A stretch of DNA of 64,000 nucleotides from Gammaproteobacteria bacterium (GTDB taxonomy: Bacteria; Pseudomonadota; Gammaproteobacteria; GRL18). Below the pieces are notes generated by a model, which did no database searches, was not told the DNA's origin, and worked only from the letters and a program-made list of their open reading frames with translations. Of this stretch, positions 45,121-53,409 are shown piece after piece. Position numbers and translations under genes: made by a program. The stretch is taken from NCBI GenBank assembly GCA_016744995.1, contig JADGDG010000017.1:1-64000 (forward strand), given 5' to 3'. The stretch's first letter is position 1; every line of letters begins with the position of its first letter.

Positions 45121-47452
45121 TTATGCTATTACGTTTATGTAAGAATTTTTCAAATTCAGGTGCACTCACGGCTTTACTGAAAAAATAACCCTGATAAGAT
45201 AAGCAGCCTTTACTTTGCAACAGCTCCATTTCACGTTTAGATTCAACCCCTTCAGCAATCACATCAAGTCCCAGATGATTGCCCATGGCAATAATAGTTT
45301 CAATAATAGCCACATCATTTTGATCGGTGGTAATATCTCGTACAAACGATTGATCAATTTTCAATTGATCAATGGGTAGTTTTGTCAGATAACTGAGCGA
45401 TGAATACCCGGTTCCAAAATCATCCAGAGAAAATCCAATACCCAATGCTTTTAATTGCTGCATTTTTTCAATAATATCATCGATACTCTCAATAACCGCC
45501 CCTTCAGTTAATTCAATTTTTAATAAAGATGGCCGCAATTGTGCTTCTGACAATATTGTTTTCACCAAATTAACAAAATTATTCTGGCGGAACTGAAGTG
45601 GGCTGATATTCACTGCGATCTGATCAAAGTCATTTAGCAAACCCTGCTCATACCACTGTTTCATTTGTGCAACCGCCGTTTTTAACACCCACTCACCAAT
45701 ATCCAGAATAATACCGGTTTCTTCTGCAACGGGTATAAAACTGGCGGGTGACACCCAGCCTCGTGTTGGATGCTGCCAGCGTAATAAGGCTTCTGCACCA
45801 ATAATTTCACTGCTGCTGATTAAAACCTGTGGTTGATAATAAAGCATCATTTGATTATTTGATAAGGCGATTCTGATATCTTTTTCAATACTCAAACGCT
45901 CATTTGCCGCTTGCTGCATATCAGGTTTGTAAAACTTACTGGTATTACCACCCTCCCCTTTTGCACGGTACATTGCCGCATCAGCATGCATTAATAAATC
46001 AGTGGTACTTTCTCCTTTGACAGGAAATAAGCTGATACCAAGGCTGGTTGTTAAATAATAATCATTTTCAAGAAGCACATAAGGCATAGATAATGCTTTA
46101 CCTATTTTTTCAGCAACTTTTTGAGCATGATAAACAGATGCATCAATTGATGTTTGCTCTTCCAGGGTAAGAATAACAAACTCATCACCACCTAAACGGG
46201 CAATCATATCATCTGATCGCATTAGTTTCTTAAGTCGTTGACTCACTTGTTTTAAAAGTTCATCACCAATAACATGTCCTAAAGCATCATTAAGGTATTT
46301 AAAGCGATCCAGATCAACAAAAATCAATGCACCATGCCAACCATGGCGCTCAGCTATAGCAATATCCTGCTCCAAGCGAGTCAATAACATCGAACGATTA
46401 GGCAAGCCAGTTAATGCATCATGATAGGCCAGGTATTGTATTTCTTTTTCAGCCTCAAACTTGGCTAAACCCATACTCAAAATATCTGAAATTTTTATCA
46501 TAAGCTGCTTTTTATCATTTTGGGCATAAAAAGTTTCCGGATAAAAAATAACAAATACAGCATGCAATGTTTTTTTTAAAAAAACTGCTGCGGTGCAATA
46601 TTTTTTCTTAGACTCTTCATCTCCTGGCTCAACTGAGTGATAAGCATCGTATGAATCACACTGTTTTAAAAGTGAACTGACAAATGATTGGTTACTGTAT
46701 ATTTTCTGTTGCTCTTTTGAGGGATAAAGCTCCTCAATGATTTGTAGTGTATGCTCATGAACCAATACTTTATCTGCACTGGAATATTTCGAGTCAATAA
46801 TCGCTGGCTTAATAAAGAGTACCCCTCCAACATCTTGCGTCTTCCAGGAAAGATTTTTTACAATTAATTTAAATGCTGAGGGCAAAAATTCTGCTTCATT
46901 TTTTGACTGCAGTGTAAGTTTTAATAATTGACCTAATATTTGCTCTTCTAAACTTGCCAGCTCAATACATTGCTGTTTGCGCAATAAATCCGAATTAACC
47001 TGTTTTAATGCCAGTGTGCGTTTTTCTACTTCATCTTCCAGATGTAATTGATAATTCCGGTTATTATTAATGAGCTCTACGCGTTCTAATGCTTTGTTAA
47101 TTGCATGTTCCAGAACAGAAAGATCTTCAATCGGCTTAAAAATATAATCCCAGGCTCCCTGACGCAAGGCTTCCGCGACATCATAAATCACGCCTGCTCC
47201 AGAGATAATAATAATGGGTATATCGATTGCATTCTCTTTTACCCAGGCCAGAACATCCAGCCCAGTCATCTTAGGCATATAGAGATCCATTAATACCAAA
47301 TCAGGCCTCTGTTCCATAATCATTTCTATACCAATTTGACCATTTTCAGCTTCACTAATCTGATAATCACAATCTTCGAGAAAAAAACGAATGCTGTCAC
47401 GAAACATTTGTTCATCATCGATAAGAAGTATTTTTTTATTATTTTGCATCAT
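45113..47452 (-). CDS. Receiver-GGDEF-EAL response regulator
   Basis: 779 residues. The receiver (about 5-125) has phospho-acceptor Asp56 in LMDLYMP; a coiled coil and a GAF-like region follow (about 130-340). The GGDEF domain has intact GGDEF near 421 and an RSDD I-site five residues before it. The EAL domain (about 535-775) has EALLRW near 554, NISPLQF, ELTEG and DDFGTG. All catalytic motifs of both activities are present, so it may make or break c-di-GMP depending on phosphorylation. It is the first gene of the leftward signalling operon and overlaps the next gene by eight bases. No clear ribosome site precedes the ATG-ATG start. Confidence 0.9.
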   Translation of the reverse strand: MMQNNKKILLIDDEQMFRDSIRFFLEDCDYQISEAENGQIGIEMIMEQRPDLVLMDLYMPKMTGLDVLAWVKENAIDIPIIIISGAGVIYDVAEALRQGAWDYIFKPIEDLSVLEHAINKALERVELINNNRNYQLHLEDEVEKRTLALKQVNSDLLRKQQCIELASLEEQILGQLLKLTLQSKNEAEFLPSAFKLIVKNLSWKTQDVGGVLFIKPAIIDSKYSSADKVLVHEHTLQIIEELYPSKEQQKIYSNQSFVSSLLKQCDSYDAYHSVEPGDEESKKKYCTAAVFLKKTLHAVFVIFYPETFYAQNDKKQLMIKISDILSMGLAKFEAEKEIQYLAYHDALTGLPNRSMLLTRLEQDIAIAERHGWHGALIFVDLDRFKYLNDALGHVIGDELLKQVSQRLKKLMRSDDMIARLGGDEFVILTLEEQTSIDASVYHAQKVAEKIGKALSMPYVLLENDYYLTTSLGISLFPVKGESTTDLLMHADAAMYRAKGEGGNTSKFYKPDMQQAANERLSIEKDIRIALSNNQMMLYYQPQVLISSSEIIGAEALLRWQHPTRGWVSPASFIPVAEETGIILDIGEWVLKTAVAQMKQWYEQGLLNDFDQIAVNISPLQFRQNNFVNLVKTILSEAQLRPSLLKIELTEGAVIESIDDIIEKMQQLKALGIGFSLDDFGTGYSSLSYLTKLPIDQLKIDQSFVRDITTDQNDVAIIETIIAMGNHLGLDVIAEGVESKREMELLQSKGCLSYQGYFFSKAVSAPEFEKFLHKRNSINE

Positions 47453-47792
47453 AAGTTAATTAAAGTAAGCTTATTTACCAAGCTTTTTTAAGTGGTTGTT
47501 ATTATTATCACTTAAGTGTAGTTGGTATTATTTCATCCCTCAAGCTCAGTTGAATCTTATTCCAATTGTTCCAGCCAGAAATTAACAGTCATTTTATATT
47601 TGTAACTCTTCAGTATGTTTAGATTTTCACGATTTTGCAGGGCCCTTTATAGGTGCCATAGGCATTGTGTAACTATATAAGTCTATGTGAGCATTTCTAA
47701 GTGCCCCTTCTTGTGGGTAGATTACGCAAATAACGCAGAAATCGGGCAAAAGATGGATATTCTGGAAAGTTACGAAAAAAAAAGCAAAAAAA
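47453..47792. other. Intergenic stretch, no gene recognised
   Basis: About 340 bases between the regulator start at 47452 and the terminator of the NirT-like gene. It must hold the promoter of the leftward signalling operon, but no convincing -35/-10 pair, FNR box or coding frame was found on either strand. Confidence 0.5.
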
Positions 47793-47822
47793 ATCCAGCC
47801 ACTTAAAACAAGCTGGCTGGAT
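47793..47822 (-). terminator. Rho-independent terminator of NirT-like gene
   Basis: Arms ATCCAGCCA (47814-47822 read leftward) and TGGCTGGAT (47793-47801 read leftward) form a nine-bp stem with a 12-base loop, followed leftward by a T-rich run. It lies 22 nt after the stop at 47845. T/A runs on both flanks would let it work in both directions. Confidence 0.8.
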
Positions 47823-47844
47823 TTTTTACTGGCGGGAAGTAAAA

Positions 47845-50595
47845 CTATTTGGCAGTAGCGTTCAGATCAACTTCGCCATTGTCAAAACCTAATTTATAAC
47901 CTAAAGAAACATGATGAAAGCGACCGTTGCTATAATCATCATGGATAGCAAAGCCAAAATTATACACCTTGTCTAATTCCAAACTCAAATCAGTGGCTTT
48001 GTCTGACTTCAGCTCACGAACCATCTCAACTGTCCAGGTACCATCTGCTAAATTGGCAGTGAATTCAATATCCTGGCCCCCCTCCATAATACGATCAACG
48101 AGAATTGCGCCATTTTCAGAGATTTTCTCACCAGCCTTATAACGATGTACGTCCATGAAATGACCATCGGCACCTTCCGAAGCAACTTCATCCGGTGTTT
48201 TCAGCTTATCCCAGCCGCCCAACTTCTTGCCACGACGACCTTTAATCTCAACCTTAGTACGACTTTCAGTAAGGTATTTAGTAATACCATCTGAGCTGTT
48301 GAATTGATCTTTTTGCTCATAGGCATCAATAACAGACTGTTCCGGTGCATTAGGCATACCGCGATTATCATGGTGACAGGTTCCCCAGCAACCTGCTCTA
48401 TCTGCATAAAGCACATCATCGGTGGCAAACATGACGGCTAATTTGACCTGATTATCGGGATCCATTTTACCACCATCAGCAAAAGGTACCGGAGCGTGCT
48501 CGGTGTCCTGCCATTGGAATCTCATGTATAACTTGTCATTATCATGCATGCTTTGAATGGTAACAGGAATACTGCCCCGCTTGCCAGGAATCGGAGTGGG
48601 TTCCAGTTTCTCACCGGTAACAATTTTCTGCCCCATATCTGCTGCTTCTTTATCATGACAGCTGGCACAGGTATCACCCGCCATAAATGGGCGTTTACCA
48701 CCGTGTTCACTACCTTTAAAAATCCACTCCATCGATGACTGCCCGGGATAGAACAATGTGACATCCCGAGAAGAAGCCTTGCTCCAGTCAATACCTGAAG
48801 ACTCTGCTGGAGTCACTGCAGGTGCATCACCTGTCATGGCTGCTGCTGGAGCAGCCACAGCACTGGCCTGTTTTTTCACAGCATTAATTTCAGCATCAGT
48901 ATTATCAAAACCCAGCTTATAACCTAAAGAAACATGATGGAATCGACCATCAGTATAATCATCATGGATAGCGAAACCCAGGTTATAAACTTTTGCCATA
49001 TCCAGCTGGATATCATCGGCAGCTTCAGCCTTAAGCTTACGTCTCATCTCAACAACCCAGATATTGCCCTGTTTTGATGAGGTGAATTCAACGCCGCCTT
49101 CTGACAAAGTACGTTCAGCCAGAATCGAGCCATTTTCAGACTTATTAGTGCCGGCCTGATAACGGTAAAGATCCATAAAGCGCCCTTCTGTCAGTTCAAG
49201 CTTGACTTCATCTTCTGATTTAAGCTTATCCCAACCACCCAGAACTTTGCCGCGACGACCTTTAATTTCAACCTTGGTACGACTTTCAGTAGTATATTTA
49301 GTAATACCCTGCGTCATGTCAACCTGGCCTTTTTGTTCATAAGCATCAATGGCTGACTGCTCTGGGGCTGCTGGCATATTTCGATTATCGTGATGACATG
49401 TTCCCCAGCAGCCTGATCTATCAGCATACAGAGTATCGTCCGTAGTGAGCATCAGGGCTAATTTCACCTGATTATCAGGGTCCATTTTTCCACCATCGGC
49501 AAAAGGTACGGGAGTATGTTCGCTGTCTTCCCATTCATAGCGCATATAGAGATAGTCATCATCATGGGCAGCCTGAACTTTAACTGCAATACTACCGCGT
49601 TTACCTGGAATAGGAGTCGGCTCCAGTTTCTCACCGGTAACAATTTTCTGTCCCATATCAGCAGTTTCTTTATCATGACAACTGGCACAGGTATCACCGG
49701 CCATAAATGGGCGCTTACCACCGTGTTCACTGCCCTTAAAGATCCATTCCATTGAGGCCTGGCCCGGATAGAAGATGGTCACCTGACGATCAGGTACATC
49801 ATTCCAGTCAATTCCAAAACCTGCATTGGCGGGAGCTGCATCACCTGAAGGAGCAACATCACCAGCCTTACACTCACCAGGAACCTCTTTAATGATTGTT
49901 TTAGTGATCACTTTAGGTTTGGGTGGATTATTTGATAATTCCAGAAGTTTCTTCTGCTTGTCATTAATCGGTTGTTTCAGAGTCGCATCAGGCTTAGCGT
50001 GAGAAGGATCAGGTGCAGAAAATTCTTCCAGCCAATCTTCATCAATGCCTTCTGGCATAATATGGGCAATACCCTTATGACAATCAATACAGGTATTGCC
50101 ATTATTCAAAGCAAATTGATGTTGTTTTCTGGCACGAGGTTTTTGATAGGCAATGCTCATAGACTCAAAGTCATGACAATTACGACATTCTCTTGAATCA
50201 CTGGCTTTCATTCGTTTCCATTCATTAGTTGCCAGTTGCAGACGTTTGTCCTGGAACTTTTCCCGGGTATTAATAGTCCCTAATATCTTATGATAGATTT
50301 CATTTGAAGCCTGAATTTTACGCTTCATTTTATAAACCCATTCCTTGGGAACATGACAATCAGGACAGGTTGCTCTTACACCAGAGCGGTTGGCATAATG
50401 AATGGTGGTTTTATATTCCTGATACACATTATCTTCCATCTCATGACAGGAGATACAAAATTTCTCGGTATTGGTTAATTCTAAAACGGTATTAAAACCG
50501 CCCCAGAGAACAATACCTAAAATAATGAAGAAGATTGCCGCACCAACAGAAACTCCCAAAAAGAGTTTACGGCGTAAAAAACTTGGTGAATTCAT
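47845..50595 (-). CDS. NapC/NirT tetraheme cytochrome fused to two EBDH-type heme domains
   Basis: 916 residues. One N-terminal membrane anchor (about 10-33) is followed by a tetraheme NapC/NirT domain with CXXCH at 47-51, 77-81, 137-141 and 169-173. After a Pro/Lys-rich linker come two tandem copies, about 342 residues apart, of an ethylbenzene-dehydrogenase-related heme-binding domain. Each copy has its own CASCH (303-307 and about 645) and an unusual C-W-G-T-C-H-H (C396...H401 and about 740), a CXXXCH spacing. NapC/NirT proteins take electrons from quinol to periplasmic reductases. Its place after nirS suggests it feeds NirS, with the extra domains as added electron relays. A GTAGGG ribosome site precedes the ATG. 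The fusion and duplication are seen; the NirS link is inference. Confidence 0.88.
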   Translation of the reverse strand: MNSPSFLRRKLFLGVSVGAAIFFIILGIVLWGGFNTVLELTNTEKFCISCHEMEDNVYQEYKTTIHYANRSGVRATCPDCHVPKEWVYKMKRKIQASNEIYHKILGTINTREKFQDKRLQLATNEWKRMKASDSRECRNCHDFESMSIAYQKPRARKQHQFALNNGNTCIDCHKGIAHIMPEGIDEDWLEEFSAPDPSHAKPDATLKQPINDKQKKLLELSNNPPKPKVITKTIIKEVPGECKAGDVAPSGDAAPANAGFGIDWNDVPDRQVTIFYPGQASMEWIFKGSEHGGKRPFMAGDTCASCHDKETADMGQKIVTGEKLEPTPIPGKRGSIAVKVQAAHDDDYLYMRYEWEDSEHTPVPFADGGKMDPDNQVKLALMLTTDDTLYADRSGCWGTCHHDNRNMPAAPEQSAIDAYEQKGQVDMTQGITKYTTESRTKVEIKGRRGKVLGGWDKLKSEDEVKLELTEGRFMDLYRYQAGTNKSENGSILAERTLSEGGVEFTSSKQGNIWVVEMRRKLKAEAADDIQLDMAKVYNLGFAIHDDYTDGRFHHVSLGYKLGFDNTDAEINAVKKQASAVAAPAAAMTGDAPAVTPAESSGIDWSKASSRDVTLFYPGQSSMEWIFKGSEHGGKRPFMAGDTCASCHDKEAADMGQKIVTGEKLEPTPIPGKRGSIPVTIQSMHDNDKLYMRFQWQDTEHAPVPFADGGKMDPDNQVKLAVMFATDDVLYADRAGCWGTCHHDNRGMPNAPEQSVIDAYEQKDQFNSSDGITKYLTESRTKVEIKGRRGKKLGGWDKLKTPDEVASEGADGHFMDVHRYKAGEKISENGAILVDRIMEGGQDIEFTANLADGTWTVEMVRELKSDKATDLSLELDKVYNFGFAIHDDYSNGRFHHVSLGYKLGFDNGEVDLNATAK
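48030..49800 (-). repeat. Tandem in-frame duplication inside the NirT-like gene
   Basis: Two copies of roughly 860-1020 bases encode near-identical domains (start FYPGQ-A/S-SMEWIFKGSEHG, end GRFHHVSLGYKLGFDN). DNA similarity is high around both CASCH segments (near 48650 and 49670), pointing to a recent duplication or gene conversion. Confidence 0.85.
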
Positions 50596-50687
50596 AATCC
50601 CTACCCATTTTATTCTGAATAATTCGATCTAAAAAACCCTATTAATATAAGGAAATAGTAGCTTCTCTTTTTATAAGAAAAATATCC

Positions 50688-50762
50688 TTGATTTAAAACA
50701 ATATTCGTCTCTTATTTCCCGTAGAGAGCACCTACATTCATGAGAATACTGTTTTAAATCAA
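50688..50762. promoter_or_regulatory. Long inverted repeat upstream of NirT-like gene
   Basis: TTGATTTAAAACA (50688-50700) and its exact complement TGTTTTAAATCAA (50750-50762) face each other; the match extends to 18 of 19 bases (50688-50706 and 50744-50762). Each arm contains one perfect FNR half-site (TTGAT or ATCAA). The left arm plus one base is a one-mismatch FNR box (TTGAT-N4-AACAA). It lies 93-167 bp before the ATG. It may be a pair of DNR/FNR sites or a different regulator's operator. Confidence 0.55.
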
Positions 50763-50802
50763 TAGATTAGATAAATACTATAAAATACTACTTATCCATG
50801 GC

Positions 50803-50843
50803 AAAAAAAAGGCGGATATAGAAAACTATATCCGCCTTTTTTT
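50803..50843 (-). terminator. Bidirectional rho-independent terminator after nirS
   Basis: GGCGGATATAG (50811-50821) pairs with CTATATCCGCC (50826-50836) around a four-base loop, with A8 on one side and T7 on the other. It lies 45 nt after the nirS stop and separates nirS from the NirT-like gene transcript. Confidence 0.92.
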
Positions 50844-50880
50844 GACGTTTTTACACGTTTATTCTTACAAAACGTATCAC

Positions 50881-52518
50881 TTATGTTTTGTGATGAATAC
50901 GGTTATAAACGTTGAACTTACCAGTTGGTGTAGTCAGGCCCTTAATGCGCTTAATCTCTTTAAGAGTTTTGGCATCATAAACCACAATTTCACCTGTTGG
51001 GTTCTTGTTGTCAGAACGGTTCCAGACTGAAACCCAGACTTCAGTACCAGCATCGTTAAATTCCATGTGCAGAGCAGCTTTACCTTTCTCTTTAGTCACC
51101 TGGATTGTTTTAACAATTTCACGAGTCTTCTTACTGATCACCTGAACACTCTGTTGTACTTCTGGCTCAGGGTGTTTCAACTGGTCAGCCCAGTAATAGT
51201 CTGAGTTTTCATGAGTACGAATGAATGCACCAGCACCATCAGTTTCAACTTCATAACAAAGTTTCCATGCCTGATCTGCATGACCCTTAGGATCATTACC
51301 CCAGACTGAGACTTTACCCACACCAAGGTGAGTTGTACCGCCAACAGGGCCACACTTAGGATCAATCCAGTTTGCACCAGGACCAGGATGTGGAAGTTTA
51401 TCAACATCAATCATGGCTTCTAATGTACCGCCATCTTTAGTATCAATAATCACCATTTTCTTAGAGGCATTAGCTGCAATTTGGAAGTAACGACCCGTTG
51501 GATCATAGAAACCATCATGCAGGAACTTGGCTGAGTTAATTTGAGTGATATCCAGATTATCTAAATCTTTATAGTTAACCTGCCACATTTGACCCAGTTC
51601 TTTAGCTGCAACCAGGAATGAAGACTCATTTGGATTAGTGTAAATAGCCGCAACACGTGACTCTTCAACATAGTCACCATCAACATTCATACCACGAGTT
51701 GAAACAACTTTCAGAGGTTTCATTGTTTTTGCATCAACAATAACAAAATGTGGAGGCCAGTAACCGCCGGCAATGACGTATTTACCATCACCAGAAACTG
51801 CGACATCACGCGCATCATAAGCAATTTGTGTTTCAGCAACTAACATCTTGTCCGGTGTCTGCCATAAATCAAATTTATTCAGCTTGCCGTCACGACCAAT
51901 GGTGTACCAGAAACGACCATCAACATCATCAGATTTATCAATATTGTGATGCTCTTGTCCTTTAATTACGTGTACTGCGTAACCAGCATCAAGATGCGCA
52001 ACGATTTTCTTAGTGTCACCATCAATAATGGCAATTTTACCAGCATCACGTTCGATAACAACAAAGAAGTTTTCCCAGTTCAGACCATGCATCGGCTTAG
52101 TAGGATAATCTTTAGGCTCAATATAAACCTTGGTGCGTTCCTGCATTAAAGAGAGAGGCATTTCAGGTGGCACAGGTGGTGTGATCTGAATATAGGTTGC
52201 CATTAATTTAATTTCATCCTTAGAAAAGATGTCATTAAAGTTATTCATACCGCCTTCAGTACCATAAGTCAGGATCTTTTCAAGACGTTTCTGGCCTTTT
52301 TTCAGAGTTTCCTTAGGTTCCAGGCTTTTACCTGTAGCACCTTTCCTTAAAACACCGTGACAACCCGCACAACGTTGAAAGTATAAAGTTTTAGCTTTCT
52401 CAAAGTCCGCTTCCGATAATGTCGGTTGCTTCGCTGCGCCAGCCATAGCGGCAGGTACTGTAATAGCACTTGCTAAAGCAACAGCTGCAGTGAGTTTACC
52501 CAGTTTAAAAATGTTCAT
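50881..52518 (-). CDS. nirS: Cytochrome cd1 nitrite reductase
   Basis: 545 residues. A signal peptide ends near AMA-GAA (about 27). A cytochrome c domain with C50-A-G-C-H54 is followed by the eight-bladed d1 heme propeller, with the typical MNVDGDY, PHPGPGANW and THLGVGKV-type stretches. It reduces nitrite to nitric oxide in the periplasm in denitrification. Length matches the family. AGGAGAG precedes the ATG. It is monocistronic by the strong terminator just downstream. A perfect FNR/DNR box lies 129 bp upstream. The divergent nirCFDLGHJ-N genes supply its d1 heme. Confidence 0.97.
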   Translation of the reverse strand: MNIFKLGKLTAAVALASAITVPAAMAGAAKQPTLSEADFEKAKTLYFQRCAGCHGVLRKGATGKSLEPKETLKKGQKRLEKILTYGTEGGMNNFNDIFSKDEIKLMATYIQITPPVPPEMPLSLMQERTKVYIEPKDYPTKPMHGLNWENFFVVIERDAGKIAIIDGDTKKIVAHLDAGYAVHVIKGQEHHNIDKSDDVDGRFWYTIGRDGKLNKFDLWQTPDKMLVAETQIAYDARDVAVSGDGKYVIAGGYWPPHFVIVDAKTMKPLKVVSTRGMNVDGDYVEESRVAAIYTNPNESSFLVAAKELGQMWQVNYKDLDNLDITQINSAKFLHDGFYDPTGRYFQIAANASKKMVIIDTKDGGTLEAMIDVDKLPHPGPGANWIDPKCGPVGGTTHLGVGKVSVWGNDPKGHADQAWKLCYEVETDGAGAFIRTHENSDYYWADQLKHPEPEVQQSVQVISKKTREIVKTIQVTKEKGKAALHMEFNDAGTEVWVSVWNRSDNKNPTGEIVVYDAKTLKEIKRIKGLTTPTGKFNVYNRIHHKT

Positions 52519-52646
52519 TGTTTTTGTCTCTCCTGGAGGAATACCTTAAAAACTGTGACCCTATTTCACTGTATAAAGTCGAGTTCTTAAGGAAAGATTA
52601 GTTTTGAGCACAGGGTAACAATAACTCTGTCAAAAGCCCCGATACC

Positions 52647-52660
52647 TTGATTTAGATCAA
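52647..52660 (-). promoter_or_regulatory. FNR/DNR box of nirS
   Basis: TTGATTTAGATCAA is a perfect TTGAT-N4-ATCAA dyad. A start 41.5 bp away would be near 52612, with a -10-like TATTGT (leftward, 52618-52623). This is the class II activator geometry for nirS. Confidence 0.88.
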
Positions 52661-52763
52661 CCATAATCAATTCTTTTGTAATGCTTACCCTACATTTTCA
52701 ATGACTTAGCACCATAAAACCCCAGATTAATTAGGTAAATTAGTATTATAATCAAAGCTTTTA

Positions 52764-52777
52764 ATGATCCAGATCAA
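52764..52777. promoter_or_regulatory. Second FNR/DNR-like box in nirS-nirC region
   Basis: ATGATCCAGATCAA differs from the dyad at one base. It lies midway between the nirS and nirC promoters and could tune either. Confidence 0.6.
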
Positions 52778-52835
52778 TTAAATATATTAATTAAAATTGA
52801 ACTATTTTAAACACCCTAAAAAAGCCTTTTCTTAT

Positions 52836-52849
52836 TTGATCTAAATCAA
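52836..52849 (+). promoter_or_regulatory. FNR/DNR box of nirC operon
   Basis: TTGATCTAAATCAA is a perfect dyad. GATACT (52870-52875) fits a -10, and a start near 52882 puts the box centre about 40 bp upstream. It would drive nirCFDLGHJ under low oxygen and NO or nitrite. Confidence 0.88.
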
Positions 52850-52977
52850 AGCAGTTAACCTGAAGGTTCGATACTGTGACACTTAGATAAAGGTTTTTAA
52901 TTTTCTTATAACATTTTTAGCAAAACAGTGTTGGCCAAACAACAGATTCATAGTAATACAGGAACAAGAGTTCGGCG

Positions 52978-53409
52978 ATGAGTTTAAACAGACAATACAT
53001 ATTGAAGTTCATTAGCCTGCTGTCTGCAGCAACAACGGCTTTTCTGGCTTCACCCGTTTTATCGATTGCTCAGGACTCCATTGTTCATTCTACAGCTGAT
53101 ATCAGCATCGAACGGCAGAAAGAGCTGACCTATATGGTGCAGCAAGATTGCGGTTCCTGTCATGGCATGACACTTAAAGGAGGCTTAGGGCCTTCCCTTT
53201 TGCCTGAACGAATTTCTGTATTACCTAAACAATATCTTATTGATGCAGTTACCCTTGGTCGTCATGGCACCCCAATGCCGCCCTGGGGGCCATTATTAAA
53301 ACAGAGTGAGATTGAATGGATAGTAGAACAATTACAGCTAGGCTCTCTTGGTCAAAAGGCAAATCAGAATTCAGTAAAAACACCAGGATTAATCGATGCC
53401 AATAATTAA
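52978..53409 (+). CDS. nirC: Cytochrome c55X, NirC
   Basis: 143 residues with a signal peptide (about 1-31, ending SIA-QD), one heme motif C58-G-S-C-H62 followed by GMTLKGGLGP, and the NirC hallmark GTPMPPWG. NirC is a small periplasmic c-type cytochrome linked to electron transfer in heme d1 maturation and NirS reduction. It is first in the rightward nir operon, and its end overlaps nirF by 14 bases. Confidence 0.9.
   Translation: MSLNRQYILKFISLLSAATTAFLASPVLSIAQDSIVHSTADISIERQKELTYMVQQDCGSCHGMTLKGGLGPSLLPERISVLPKQYLIDAVTLGRHGTPMPPWGPLLKQSEIEWIVEQLQLGSLGQKANQNSVKTPGLIDANN

Noticed and set aside
47600..47800. Possible transposase remnant in the gap before the NirT-like gene
   Set aside because: Translation in all frames gave only short peptides without recognisable motifs and no terminal repeats.
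50750..50763. CTGTT-TTAA-ATCAA as an FNR box on its own
   Set aside because: Two mismatches in one half; better described as one arm of the long inverted repeat.
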